Part shown: positions 1 through 12,395 of the stretch, piece after piece
Layout of the letters: each line of letters begins with the position of its first letter
Numbering within the stretch: position 1 is the stretch's first letter
NCBI GenBank assembly: GCA_943736015.1
Contig: OX031060.1
Location: forward strand, 13,281,501-13,345,500
Origin: Tridacna crocea
Taxonomy: Eukaryota > Mollusca > Bivalvia > Cardiida > Cardiidae
DNA length: 64,000 nucleotides
Reading direction: 5' to 3'
Translations under genes and position numbers: made by a program
The notes under the pieces: model-generated
Databases searched by the model: none
Seen by the model: only the letters and a program-made list of their open reading frames with translations
Told to the model about the DNA's origin: nothing

Positions 1-517
1 TACTGACAGACGTTTAGCCCCCTTTTGCCAAGACACTGCACCAAGTCAGAGAAGTAATCTGTTCAGACAGACAGAAAACGAGAAAACTGTATCCACTCGC
101 CTTACATTGGAGATAAAATTCACATTTCTTTCGCACAATTATACTTTATTTCAGAGACAATTGTGCATTCTGGTACTTTGAATTAACATTCGGTGCACTC
201 CGGTGTTCTCGACGAGCCCTAATCATAAGGAGGTCACTCGGTCCATTCTCTCTACTTTTAACTTGGAAACATCGTGGTCAACGTTCAAGTGTATGTGTAC
301 AAACAAATACAGAAAGTCAAGTTGCCCATTTCCTTTAAAATTCAACTTACCGGCAATCCAGCTAACTGGCAAGAGTTTTTCCCGAACTTGCGCCGTCCTG
401 ATAAAGCATCGCCATGTTGGAAATCCCTTGAAACTGTCGTCCAATCAAATGCACTGTTGCAAAATGGTCTTTAACCAGTATCGAATGAATTTTTTTTTTA
501 TTGCAACATTTGTGTCA

Positions 518-752
518 TGACAAACGTTGCAATATTCGATACCAATATTTTCATTCGAAAAAAAAAATAATGATTCGAAAAAAAAAATATTGGTTCAATA
601 ATCCTATATATTTGCTACAAAACAAAAAATATGTGTGCGAAAAAAATTATTTATTCGATAATTTTAGTTTTGGGAACAAATATTTTTTTTATCGAACAAT
701 TTTTTTCCGTTTTGGAATGAATATTTTGACATCGAATATTGCAACGTTTGTC
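518..752. mobile_element. 235-bp TIR element
   Basis: TGACAAACGTTGCAATATTC is exactly inverted at the right end. The interior is A/T runs with repeated ATTCGAAAAAAAAAA. Confidence 0.66.
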
Positions 753-761
753 ACGCCATAG

Positions 762-940
762 CAGACGACAAAATAAAAGCGACTGTAAATTTTGAAATTG
801 TCGCAGTTTGAGAAGGGTAGAAAACATTGTTGGAAAAAGGAGAAAATGCTGGTTACCAGCATTTTCTCCTTTTCTTACAATGTTTTCTAAAGGTTTACTC
901 TCCTAGGGTCGTCAAAAGGAGGGATTTTGATGGTAATGGG
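762..940 (+). mobile_element. Family A MITE, left end truncated
   Basis: Begins at GCAGACGACAAAATAAAAGC immediately after a 235-bp TIR element; right TTAA at 941-944. Confidence 0.75.
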
Positions 941-1029
941 TTAAGAAAGAAAACGGTAAGCAATAGAAAAAGAAGCACGTAAAACAACATTTTGAAATTT
1001 TAAAGTAAAACTTACTCTTAACTATCTAA

Positions 1030-1252
1030 CCCTTTACCAAATAATCTCTGGTTTTTACGACTCCGAGGAAGGAGCCTTCTGAGAACATTGTGGGAAAAGG
1101 AGAAAATGCTGGTAACCAGCATTTTCTCCTTATCCCACAATGTTTTCCACCATGCTGGAAAAAAAAAATCATTTTTTTAAGTCATATTTATTTTGTCGTC
1201 TGCAAGTGCTTTCAATTTGGACAATTCTAAAATTTTGTCGTTTGGCTAAGAC
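1030..1252 (-). mobile_element. Family A MITE
   Basis: CCCTTTACCAAATAATCTCTGG left end, intact hairpin, right end GTTTGGCTAAGAC. Confidence 0.8.
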
Positions 1253-1430
1253 TTAAAAAGCAAGCTTGAGCGTTTGGGAACCCTGAGAAGGAACGTTTTG
1301 AAAGCATTGTAGGAAAGGGAGAAAATGCCGGTTGGGAAAAGAAAATGAAAATGATAATGCTGGTTAATAGCATTTTCTCCTTTTCCCAACATGTTTTCTA
1401 CTCTACCAGAATTTAACTTTCTTTAATTTA
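1253..1430 (-). mobile_element. Family A MITE remnant
   Basis: Partial copy with a rearranged hairpin holding an extra AAAATGAAAATGATAATG insert. Confidence 0.6.
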
Positions 1431-1695
1431 GATTTTTTTGTTTGAGAAAGGTAAACGTAGGCAGAGATATCCCGGAAATAAAGATTTATGACTTTTATAA
1501 ATGTATGAAATTAAAAGCAAAGAAAGAATTTACTAAGTGACATTTATGCACTTTTAAGCACTGATTTGCCTGTATAGATTTATTCTGTTCCTTTTAACTC
1601 ATTATCAGACGACAAAACTTTAGACTTGTCCCAGTTGAAAGTATTTGTAGACGACAAATTAAATTTTGCTCAAAACGATCGGATGTATTTCTTAA

Positions 1696-1919
1696 ACCTC
1701 ATTACCAAACGACAATATTTAAGGCTTGTCCAAATCGAAAGCATATGCAGACGACAAAACAAAAGTGACTGAAAATTTGAAATTTGTATTTTAAAGGATA
1801 GAAAACATTGTGGGAAAAGGAGAAAATGCTGGTTACCAGCATTTTCTCCTTTTCCTACAATGTTTTCTAAAGGCTTCTTTCTCAGGGTCGTTAAAAGAAG
1901 GGATTGTTTGGTAATGGGT
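1696..1919 (+). mobile_element. Family A MITE, first of a head-to-tail pair
   Basis: TTAA at 1692-1695, perfect hairpin, ends GTAATGGG. The next copy starts within two bases. Confidence 0.8.
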
Positions 1920-1920
1920 T

Positions 1921-2142
1921 CTTTCCCAAGAGACAATATTTTTGACGAGTCCAATTTGAAAGCATCTGCAGACGACAACATTCAAAGGACACAAATTTTG
2001 GGATTTGAATCAGATAGTCTAGAAAAAACATTTTGTGAAAAGGAGAAAATTCTGGTTACCAGCATGTTCTCCTTTTCGCGCAATGTTTTCAAAATGCTTT
2101 CTTTCCTAGGGTTGTGAAAACCAGGAATTGTTTGGTAAAGAG
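1921..2142 (+). mobile_element. Family A MITE, second of a head-to-tail pair
   Basis: Begins CTTTCCCAAGAGACAATA; right TTAA at 2143-2146. Confidence 0.8.
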
Positions 2143-2367
2143 TTAAAGGGTAGGGAAGGTACTCGTAGTGCGGAAAAGAATCTGGTTACTTACACTTTCT
2201 ACTTTTCCAGCAGTGTTTCCAAGGATCTCTTGTCTAAGGTTCGTTGAACTTCCGATAAATTTTTGGTAAATGGTTTACAGTTGTCACTCTAAAATGCCAT
2301 AATGTCAGAAAAGTGCATCACCGTGTATTAAAAGTACGGATGCCGGTAGGTGTCATGCTCTACACAG

Positions 2368-2752
2368 TTTTTATTTCGAAATAACGAAATCCTAAATCGT
2401 TCATACGAAATGTTTTTTCGAGAAAACGAAATACTAAATCGTTAAAACAACATACTATTTCGATAAAACGAAATGCTATTTCGAGAAAACGAAATAGATA
2501 TGTTCGGAACACTTGAGTGTCATGTGAGATGAGTGACCACACAGTCTGTATACGATGACGATCAAGTATTCCGAACATACCAATTTCGTTTTCTCGAAAT
2601 AGCATTCAGTTTAATCGAAAAAGCATTTCGTTTTAACGATTGAGTTTTTCGTTCTCTCGAAATAGCATTTCACTTTAACGATTTAGTATTAAGTTTTCTC
2701 GAAATAGCATTTCGTTTGAACGATTTGGGATTTCGTTATTTCGAAATAAAAA
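2368..2752. mobile_element. Foldback built from CGAAAT-rich units
   Basis: Ends TTTTTATTTCGAAATAACGA and complement. Each arm holds several short units of CGAAATGCTATTTCGAGAAA type; the centre is an unrelated unique loop. Confidence 0.7.
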
Positions 2753-4079
2753 TATGTGTTGAGCGTTACCGGCCAGTTTTCCAGCTTGCTCAATTCGGTT
2801 GCCTCACAGCTTTTCACACAAATAATGGTGCATCGGAATGTAGGCCTGCTTATTTGCAAAATATGTAGGCCTTGTAGAGATAAGTTAAGTCAACCTTAAG
2901 TGGGCAAAAAACGGTAAATTTAAGTGTCTAAGAGTGTCAAGAACGTTACAATCATTAAAGTGCCAAAAGTGTCGTCTTCTCTGCAGATCTAACCCTTATC
3001 TTCCACAAACAAACTTTTTATCTAAAAATAATCATAAAGGCTAAATGTAAACAAAGCTGGTGTTGAAATGGATTTGAATTTATACCGTACCATTCATAGT
3101 ATGTTAATTATTGTAAAGATGACAATCTGTCATTATACGGTCGGCCCAAGTACAAATCGCTGACAGATTCATTAATTTCAAAATTAGATTAAAACCTGCC
3201 ATGTTGCTGTCTTTTGTTTACTTTTTGCCTGATTGAAAAGTTCTTCTTATCCGCCAGCGAGCAACATATGGCTCGACCACACGATTAAGGACTGTTGTCT
3301 CCACAATATATTCCACACTTTTAAATGGTATAATTTAAATCTGAATGTATTATAACACCTGCGTTTATATTTTGGCCTTTACTGGGCCTTTAGAAGTGGC
3401 TTTTTGCGGTCAGTGTATATTTAGTCCAGGGTCCGTATTCACAAACCTTTGTTAAAAAAATGCATATTTGGTCTAATTTTGAACGGGGATAGTAACGCGA
3501 ATTTTGATTGGCTAAAGTATTAGGATAAACCATTCGTTTTTAACCAATCAGAAATTGCGTTTTTACACAGATTTTTTTTCTAATGGTTAGGCCAGGATGC
3601 TATAGAGATTGTTGAGGTGGACAGGGCTGCTGCACATAATATGCAGTAAACACAGACACTTCGTAAAGTAGGCCACCAGTTATACACTGTACAGTCAACA
3701 TGTATAAAAGTATGTCATGTTTGAATTGACATTTAATTGATATAAGGATTATTTGTAAAAGTGCCTTGCGTTCATTATAGATTAAGATCAGTTTGCATAC
3801 AATTAACTCTGTACATTCTGATCTTTGATCTATATTGTCAGTTCTGCTTAGTCATACTGGATAAAAATAACCTAGAAATAACATTTTTTGTAGGTCTGGT
3901 TAATTGGCTTTCAAAAATTTACATGAAAATATCTATCTCTTTAAGGGCCACAATAGCTGGCCTTTCGATCAAAATACAATTTCCATTTCTGTCTTTTTGA
4001 GACATTGCAAAGAAAAGGAAATTTTAATAGCTAATCCGAGACAGCACTTTATGTCAAAGTTATTAGTTGTTTTCGGCTC

Positions 4080-4520
4080 GGGGCGACATGATTTACATCA
4101 GCCGTGAACAAGTTTCCAAGTCCCCTGTCACCTGACCGTGCAACAAGTTTATTAAACTGCAAAGTTTTAACATTCCAATGTTTTCTAATGGAAACTGAAG
4201 TGTTTTGGTTTAAAAAATTGAGTACTCTGACGAAGAAGAATTTCCCTTCTGAGTTCCCCAATTAAAAAAAAACCGGACGTCACTGGGAAATGACGTCACT
4301 GAAACCTTGGTAATACGTCAGCTTGGTGCATAGTCTCGAGGTTTATCTTGATCAACGCCACCACTTTTAATGTTGCGTTGACAGTGCATTCATGTATACT
4401 GGGCTCCCAAAAGGGAAACTGCGTTTTGCCAGTTTACATGATATTTAAGTTCGGGTCATATTATCCAACCAGATTACGGGAAATTTCTTTGCGGTTTAAT
4501 AATACATTTTGCAAATAGCC
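4080..4520 (+). repeat. Family F dispersed repeat
   Basis: Shares TGAACAAGTTTCCAAG, GACGTCACTGGGAA and CACTGAAACCTTGGTAATA with copies at 35.6 and 45.2 kb. Confidence 0.65.
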
Positions 4521-5224
4521 GAATGCCCCTTTTTGTGTGTTACATGCCATATTGTTTCATTTTCTTACAATATCATTAGAAATTGTCGGCTGTCAGTTGC
4601 ACGAAGTAGTCATTCGGAAAACTCTGCTTGATCTGTTGATTAAATCCCTTTGCTGTATTACGATGTGGCTCCGCCCTATTTAAGGTCATGTGACAGACAG
4701 AACCATTAGGCATACTTCGGATGATCTGGTGGTATCTGGTGGTGTAACATAAAAGCTAACAGCCACAGATTCTCACGCTCGGGTCATAAATATCTATATC
4801 GTAAATTCCATAGTAAATTTCATTGTGTCTGATCCAGCTTGTCTGAGAATGAGTACAGGTCAGGTAAATCATACGATACGAGATCAAGAAGATCCGGAAT
4901 CGTTTTGACTTATTTGGGCTGACGGGGCGGCGTATCCCATGATTCAACTATAGCATAAAATAGCCGCCTGAACCGCTCGGGATGGGATTTTTCTTGAAAA
5001 AGAATTTCGGAGAGAATTAAAGAGGATATTTTTGAAAAGAATCTTTAGAAAAGAATTCTTGAATTTGAAGTTTTGATTTGGGTTATTTAACCTAGAAGTA
5101 TGGAAACTATGAGACGTTATTATTAAACTATAGAAACCAGAACACAACGCGACTTATTTATTTCCTGGAGTTCTTTTAACTGTGGTAGCATGAAGTGCCA
5201 CAGTGGATTGAAACACACCAGATT

Positions 5225-5590
5225 GGTTCCTTTTCATACGAAATCTTTGTAACTATATTTCAGTTGACAAACAGTTAGTACATTCATTTTCTTAGCGTTG
5301 CTTATCAATTCCGATTGAAGTTTTTCAACGACAATTAGATAAATGTGAATAATTTCATCAGATAAATGTGAATAATTTCATCAAGGTTTTTTTTTTTTAT
5401 CGTTGCTAAACGACTTAAGTGGTGCTGCCATGTATAGGATCACGTGATTGGCAGTTCAAATGAAAATGACCGTTATACGGATGAGATTAGATGTTGGTAC
5501 GGAATCGGAATAAGTTGTGACGTGTGAGACAGAACTTCAGAATTGATACGGACGGGGTTAGGTTTAGTTACGAAATCGGCCGAGTTGTGA
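5225..5590 (+). repeat. Family J dispersed repeat, copy 1
   Basis: TCCGATTGAAGTTTTTCAAC through GTTGGTACGGAATCGG match 19840-20125. A 23-bp block with AAATGTGAATAATTTCATCA is duplicated in tandem only here. Confidence 0.62.
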
Positions 5591-5737
5591 CGAGTGAAAA
5601 AGTCGTGTGCCAATGCTTCCGCGTGAGAGTTATTCAGTAGCCAATGCTTCAATTTTCTTTTTTATACGAGTAAGTTGTCTTGAAACTTTCACGCAGTCTA
5701 TCTCGAAATGACGTTAAGGTAACATAAAATATCATAC

Positions 5738-6114
5738 AGCTTACAACACACGCGAAAAGGCGCATGCAGGCTAATACAAGACAGCACATTACGACTACAT
5801 TAGATTTTGTGCTTCAGTAGACTTGTGCAAAACAGAAAATTTTTACATAAAAACGGAAAATGTTGTTTCGAATCAGTCCGCGCAGGCTGATCCGAGACGA
5901 CATTCGGACATTTGCGTAAAGTGTCGTCTCGGATCAGTCTGCGCAGTCCGCGCAGGCTGATCCGTGATGGCACTTCACGACTACACTGTGCTACAGTTAA
6001 CTTGCACGAGACAGAAAATTACATAAAAACGGAAAGTGTCGTCTCGGATTAGCCTGCGCGGTTTCGAGACGACACTTTACGCAAATGTCCGAATGCCTCT
6101 TTTTTGCGTGTTGA
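5738..6114. mobile_element. Family B inverted-repeat element, enlarged
   Basis: Ends TTACAACACACGCGAAAAGG and inverted TTCAACACGCAAAAAAG with several copies of the GTCGTCTCGGAT/GCGCAGG palindrome. Confidence 0.65.
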
Positions 6115-6275
6115 AGCTCGATTACAAGACTTTACATTATGCAAAGAGGTCGCGATATAGAAGCAAGTCTTATATGGTTAAGCTTTGTATTTGAATCTAC
6201 GTGGGGAGATGTTTTTGGAAAGATCTTATATATATATAAAAACTGACCAAAATCACATTATGGGTTGTACTTAAA

Positions 6276-6458
6276 GCCGGTGTAATGCAGAGAAATGACC
6301 CCCATTAAAAAATGACCCACGGGTCATTTCTCGACGTAGAGGAATGACCCACGGGTCATTTCTCGACGTAGAGAAATGACCCATGGGTCATTTCTCTACG
6401 TCGAGAAATGACCAGGGGTCATTTTATAATGGCGGTCATTTCTCTGCATTACACCGGC
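6276..6458. mobile_element. Foldback with internal ATGACCCACGGGTCAT units
   Basis: Ends GCCGGTGTAATGCAGAGAAA, inverted at the right. The middle repeats GACCCACGGGTCATTTCTCG with CGACGTAGAG spacers. Confidence 0.72.
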
Positions 6459-6683
6459 CGACCGAAGATATAATATCTCTATCATTATTGAAGGCATTTG
6501 CTTCAAAACTGGACAAGATGTTAACTATCGAAAAGGGTACCTATAAAACAAGGACAGGTAACTAGCTTAGTATGTTTGTCACAGTTATGTTATTTTTTCG
6601 ACTTACAATTTGCACTCAAAGTCAAGTAGAAACAGTCCTGAATGTGGTGCTCGTGTGTGTGTGTGTTTTAAAAGAAATCTGTG

Positions 6684-6880
6684 TCTTTATTCACCAACTG
6701 TTCTTAAGAACGTTCTTTGCCTTATTTAGCAAGATTGCCTGACTGTGAAAGTAACAGAACTTCTAACTGGCTAAACCGAATGGTTTAGCCAATCATAAGT
6801 TCTGTTGTTTTCACGATGACAAAATTTTGAAGAATAAGACTAAGAATGTTCTTAAGAATGGTTGGTGAATACAAACCCCG
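6684..6880. mobile_element. Family C palindromic MITE
   Basis: TTCACCAACTGTTCTTAAGA to TTGGTGAATACAAACC; centre GGCTAAACCGAATGG. Confidence 0.68.
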
Positions 6881-6929
6881 ATCTTATTTGAGGAAAGATA
6901 ATTAGTTCTTAAATATTTGAATATACATG

Positions 6930-7050
6930 GGAAGGAGGGTGGCAAAAATACCACAGAAACTAATTACTGCTGCTGAGATTCAAACCTGCTTCGCCGAAAA
7001 CTTAGCCCAGTGACTCTATGCGTTTTTGACACGCACTCACCTATTGTTAC
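6930..7050 (-). repeat. tRNA-like remnant
   Basis: Minus strand AGCAGGTTTGAATCTCAGC fits box B; the head is too diverged to fold. Confidence 0.35.
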
Positions 7051-7433
7051 ACAGTAATGACCACCCATGGGGAGCAGAATAAGACATTCTACCAAGCAAA
7101 AAACGTATATCTAAAAGAAAAGAGAGCCCCCCCCTTTTTTTTTTTACAAATATATGTCAATGTCTGTTCAGGTGAATGTAAATAAATAATTAATTAATGT
7201 AAAATTTTCTTAAAAAACGTGGGAAACCAAATCTTGTTGTATTCTGCTTTAAAACTGCATGGCTAAAAATAACTTTTTAGTTTGTTTTGTCACCTTTGAT
7301 AGCTGGATGACTTTTTTTCTTAAATGAGAATGAAATATTCAAACTTATCCTTGTAGCTGATGACGGACACCATTACACACTGCTTTAGATTATGAACAAT
7401 ATTCCGTTGTTTAAGTATTCATATCATCTTCGC

Positions 7434-7488
7434 TAGCCAAGGTGACTATCACTACGTGGTGATCGTCACCTTGGCTAGCGAAGATGAG
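7434..7488. repeat. Short perfect hairpin
   Basis: CATCTTCGCTAGCCAAGGTG and its complement around ATCACTACGTGGTGAT. Diverged relatives lie near 31965 and 34420. Confidence 0.65.
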
Positions 7489-7745
7489 TCATCATATTTT
7501 TTTCGTGATTTAAAATTCTTGTAAAAGACTGACTGATCCTTCTGAACTTGTTTGCCTTTGCAAGATTTAATCCATAAGCTACTAAGCTAAGTGCGACTCA
7601 AGGGCCTTTTTGGACAATGTAGACCAAGATCAGACTGATCTTGGATCTACACTGTTCGGTGAAGAGTTTCTTTTTCCACAAATACCTCTGAAAGTGGAAA
7701 AGTTAATGTTTTTTCTTCATCAGTTTGAAAGTTTCATTTCAATTA

Positions 7746-7971
7746 TCTCTTTAGCAAACGACAACTTTTTGTTAATCTTGTTAATATGATGATTTTTTAC
7801 TTTGATAGGGTGGAAATATTGTGGGAAAAGGGAGAAAATGCTAGTATCGGGTGGAAAATATTGTGGGAAAAGGAGAAAATGCTGGTTACCAGCATTTTCT
7901 CCTTTTCCCACAATGTTTTCCACAGGCTTCTTTCTCAGGGTCGTTAAATGTCGGGATGGTGTGGTAAAGAG
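7746..7971 (+). mobile_element. Family A MITE with duplicated hairpin stem
   Basis: The stem start GGAAATATTGTGGGAAAAGG occurs twice (from about 7811 and 7853). Right TTAA at 7972-7975. Confidence 0.76.
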
Positions 7972-8367
7972 TTAAATAGCAGGGTGAGGATTAAGAAACT
8001 ACGCAGTTACATTCTCAGTTGCAGATTTGGTTTTTATGGTTGTAGACCCATAATGCAAAACAGCTGTTTACGTTAGAATATTGTCCGACAAAATTTGCTT
8101 CGATTTAAAATGATTACCATTGTTTTACTTTAACCGAGCCACTTTTTCTTTTTTGTTTCCTTCTTGGAATTATCATTTATAAATCTAAAACCACTATATT
8201 CTCGTTACGAGGGGAGATAATAATTACCTCCCCTTTTCAGGAAATTAACAAAAGTATCAACAAATAATTTCAATATAAATATCAAAGGAATCTCTGGTCG
8301 GTTGACAATGTGCAAAAATATTGTATCAGTATAAATCCATATTCATAAACCAATAAGATATTTTATT

Positions 8368-9130
8368 CCATGTAGCACGTGAAGTGTTAGGGTTTTACTA
8401 CCTTAAAGGTGGCCCTTCAGACTTTGGGACGAAAATTTTACAAAAAGACAAAAAATCATCCTTATAATCCCAAATACCTTATAATTTCCATTCATAAAGC
8501 TCCAGTAGTCAAAAGCCATTCGACAACATTAGAAATTTGAGATTTACTACAGCTCAGGTCGACAACAAAGGGAAACATGGTCTATTTTAACATCAGCAAC
8601 TCGCTCATTTACATACCGGAAATATACAGGCGAAGCTTTTAACATAGAGCCCGAAGTTCTAGACATTATGGAAAATAATAATATGTTTGTTATTATGGAA
8701 TTTAAGAGTCATTAGTCACGTGCCAATCACTCAACATTCCCACAATGCTATTTTAATTTTGGCGGGAAATCTAAAAATAGCTTTAGAGGCTATGTAGCCT
8801 TTTAAGGGAATACCACCCTATTTTTTATTTGTAATTTTATGATTCGTAGTTATTGATGATTTGTATTGTTTTTTCATATTAATTTCAGTGATATATATAT
8901 ATTTTAATTTGGTGTGATGTGAAAAATCTAAATACCAACCTTTAAGCTAAGATGGTCGTATTGTATTCAGATACCAACGTCTATTTCAGTGATATCAGAT
9001 CTGACGTCATCCTAGCTTTTTGTATAAGGTCCCTCATAATTGTTATCGATATTTTGACATTTTCTGGGACGGGGGGGGGGGGGGGCTTTGCAAACTTTAA
9101 GCGCAAATATTAAGGGATCTTCGGACATCG
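8368..9130 (+). repeat. Family H repeat, split by family G
   Basis: Left part CATGTAGCACGTGAAGTG (to 8402) and right part GCTAAGATGGTCGT onward (from 8946) are adjacent in the copy at 12753-12960. A 15-base G run at 9071-9085 is absent from that copy. Confidence 0.7.
8407..8941 (+). mobile_element. Family G TTAA element (535 bp) inserted in a family H repeat
   Basis: TTAA lies on both sides (8403-8406 and 8942-8945). Termini are AGGTGGCCCTTCAG and, inverted, AGGTTGGTATTTAG. The copy at 57300-57842 shares the interior. The uninterrupted family H copy near 12760-12960 serves as the empty site. Confidence 0.82.
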
Positions 9131-9289
9131 AAGATTTAGGACTGATAGCCCTGTATAGGAGCAATAGTTGGTAATGTTCTTCTACAGACCTGCCTTAGAA
9201 GCACCTTTTTTTTTTTATAAAAACACTTAATTTTTCTGTCGTTTGCTCTATGCAACGTTCTACTAATCTCTTTCTTATGGGAGAAAAAC

Positions 9290-9678
9290 CTTGCATCCGC
9301 GTGGTTACTCTAAGTATGAATTAGTTTTCCTTTCATGAAGAGTTGGTCATGTTAGAATCGAAATAATCTTCAGTCTATCCGGTTTATCGTTCAATAAACC
9401 ACGTTGTGAGGTATGAGGCGCAATGAATAACTCACTCGGACTATCGCCCTCGTGGATTATTTATTATGCCTCATAACTCACAACTGTGGTTTATTTAAGA
9501 AATAATCTTCTTTCTATCGTGCTATCGCCCTCGTGGATTATTTATTGCGCCTCATAACTCACAACTGTGGTTTATTGAACGATATACCACGATAGAAAGA
9601 AGATTATTTCGATTCTAACATGGCCAATTCTTAGTGAAATGAAAACAAGTTCAAACTTGGAGTAAAAACGCGGATGAA
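9290..9678. mobile_element. TIR element with about 90-bp inverted ends
   Basis: CATGTTAGAATCGAAATAAT and ATCGTTCAATAAACCAC appear inverted at the right. A TCGCCCTCGTGGATTATTTA segment is duplicated inside. Confidence 0.68.
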
Positions 9679-10262
9679 GATTATGTTCCATTGAATAACT
9701 CATTCATTGAATGACGTCACTCTACATGGATTGTTGCAGATTTTACCACGTTTTCCTTGCACTGTGTTTATAGAGCCAAAGTCGCGTGTCATGTTAGAAT
9801 GAAAGATGAACCACGATAGAAAGAACATTATTTCTTCAGTAAACATTGCTGTACGTATTTGATATAACAATGATACCTTATCGCAGAACAAAACATAATA
9901 TTTCCATTTATCATAAAGCAAAAAAAAAAAGATAGATGGGCGGACACAATATCGTTGTGTGATTCTACCGACGTGAAACTAAAATCTGTGAAAGACGGGA
10001 AACGATTTACGAAAATAGACCAAAACGTGTTTCAAAATGGAAGTTTGTGACACGAATGACGGAGCAGATGTTATTATTTTTGAATTTGTCACTGTCATTT
10101 TTATCACATGTCTTTGTCTGCTGTGCAAAAAAGAAAATAATGTGGAAAAAAACAAAAACGTTGAGGACCTCATGATTTTACAAATTTTGTCCGGCGTATT
10201 AATCAATTTCAAAACTATATTTTGTTGACAGTTCATGTCGACTCTGTAGTGTTTTCTTTTAC

Positions 10263-10720
10263 CCTTTACCACACAATCCCGACTTTTAACGACCTTGAGA
10301 AAGAAGCCTTCTGAAAACATTGTGGGAAAAGGAGAAAATGCTGGTAACCAGCAGTATATCTCCTTTTCCCACAATGATTTCTTCCTTTCCTAAAAGAAAT
10401 TTCTTCGCCACACAATCCCGACTTTTAACGACCCTGAGAAAAAAGCCTTCTGAAAACATTGTGGGAAAAGGAGAAAATGCTGGTAACCAAAAAAAAATTT
10501 CTTGACCACACAATCCCAACTTTTAACGACCCTGAGAAAGAAGCCTTCTGAAAACATTGTAGGAAAAGGAGAAAATGCTGATAACCAGCATTTACTCCTT
10601 TTCCACAATGCTTTCTTCCTTTCCTAAAAGAAATTTCAAATTTTCAGTCACTTTTATTTTGTCGTCTGCAAATGCTTTCGATGTGGACCAGTCTAAAATT
10701 TTGTCATTTTGTAAAGAGTT
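10263..10720 (-). mobile_element. Tandem array of three partial family A MITE copies
   Basis: Three left halves, each beginning ACACAATCCC with ACTTTTAACGACC, occur at about 10272, 10410 and 10509. Only the last continues to a normal right end (GTAAAGAGTT at 10711-10720). Confidence 0.82.
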
Positions 10721-10921
10721 ATACCCTTCTGTTTACAACGAACGCAGGATTTTGACTGTTTACCAGACGACAAATAATAAGACAAGTCAAAATTGAAGGG
10801 TTTGCAGACGACATAATAATTGTTGCTCAATGATAATTTTTTTTTTGGATTTAAACAGGCAAAACACACTTTTTGAAAAGGAGAAAATGCTGATATGCTA
10901 GTTTCCGACATTTGCTCTTTT

Positions 10922-11197
10922 AAGCCATGGATTTGATCCCCGGCTCGGCCAATTTCTTTCCAAGGATTGATGATAGTCATTGCGACAGGATTCATTCTTC
11001 TCCCACCACTGACCATTGTTTCCATAATGGTTATGTGGGAAAGCAGCCAGTGGCTCGGAAAGAAAAAAGTGCCGAATACTGTTGGTATAACAGACTCCTG
11101 AAAGGCATGGATAGGTGCACTGGCCGCCGCGATATAACTGAAACAATGTTGAAAAAGGCTTTAAAACCAAACAATCAACCAATCAATCTTTTTAGGT
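10922..11197 (+). mobile_element. tRNA-derived SINE, 5' truncated
   Basis: GATGATAGTCATTGCGACAG body, GAAAGCAGCCAGTGGCTCGG middle and ACAATGTTGAAAAAGGC tail ending in CAATCAACCAATCAAT. Box A is missing. Confidence 0.72.
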
Positions 11198-11876
11198 ATA
11201 GTGTTTTTTTAGAGCTAATCTTTTGCTTCAAGGTCGTTAAAAGTCGGGATTGTTTGGTAAACAGATAAACATCTTACACCATACGTTGGTTCAGTGACAC
11301 CTATATACGATTTCCTCACAATGTTTCCTTCTCTCTCAGAGAAGATAAGTATGTCTGTATCAGCTGCGAATTTGCCATCTGCAAATGTTTTGAATTTCGA
11401 TCAGTCTGAAATATGTTATTTTGGAGAAGTTTAAGTATGTACATGTGTGAACGAGAGGAAGAAAGGTTCGATCACAGCGAAACATCAACAATCTCATGGA
11501 CTTGGCCACAGCTCTCGTTCAGGAATGGAATAACATTCCTGATGCAATGATTTTACGTTATGTAAGGTCTATGCGACGTCAAATAATTGACAGCAGAGGT
11601 GTCCATACAAGATATTGATTGAAAAATTACAAAAATTTTCTGAAAAACCCAACTTTAACTCTACCTTAGTATTTGGGTACTTTTGCAACTTTGATTTTAG
11701 TACCACCTTCATTTAAAATTTTCTGTTAGTCAAAATCTGATTAGCCTGGCATTTTCTACAGACTCTGAACTAAAGTATGATATCAAATTTGTTGGTCTTC
11801 AGAAAAACATGCGACGAAAAGTAAAAGAAAATTTACTCGTAAGTGCACAATTATTTATGGCACTGAGTATATTTAA

Positions 11877-12097
11877 CTCTTTACCACACGAGAAAATTTT
11901 AGACTGATCCAAATTGAAAGCATTTGCAGACGACAAAATAAAAGTGACTGAAAAATTGAAATTTGTTCTGGGAAGGGTAGAAAACACTGTGGGAAAAGGA
12001 GAAAATGCTGGTTACCAGCATTTTCTCCTTTTCCCACACTGTTTTCAAAAGGCTTCTTTCTCAGGGGCGTCAAAAGTAGGGATTGTGTGGTAATGGG
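11877..12097 (+). mobile_element. Family A MITE, 221 bp
   Basis: TTAA at 11873-11876; the right target has decayed to TTGA. One of the least diverged copies, with perfect GGTTACC hairpin centre. Confidence 0.88.
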
Positions 12098-12395
12098 TTG
12101 AAAGAAAAATCTGTCCAAAAAACGATTAAAACATCGGGTAGTACGATCCTTGGACAAGCACAAAATTTTCAAATAGCAAAAAGTTTCGACCTAATTATTT
12201 CTTTTAACAAAATTGTCTCTGATTGTAAATCAAAACCTGTAGATCTCCACAATAGCCGAATTTATTAGGTTGGCTGCGATAGATTTATGAGAATCGAGTT
12301 AAAAGTACAATCTATTCATTGCCAATCTACGTCAATAACAGTTCAGTTAATGTTGCATGAATTATTCCATTTGTTACATCACAACCGCATCTTTT

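Noticed and set aside
10037-10228. 63-codon ORF with one hydrophobic segment, considered as a first exon of the Ig gene
   Set aside because: No phase-1 donor fits the Ig exon, no homology is visible, and the segment lies among repeats.
9979-10608. Overlapping minus-strand ORFs with repeated SPFPTMFSEGFFLRVVKS-like peptides
   Set aside because: These are translations of the tandem family A MITE copies, not a repeat protein.
10263-10720. CRISPR-like regular repeats
   Set aside because: Spacing comes from duplicated MITE halves in an animal genome; no unique spacers of constant length.
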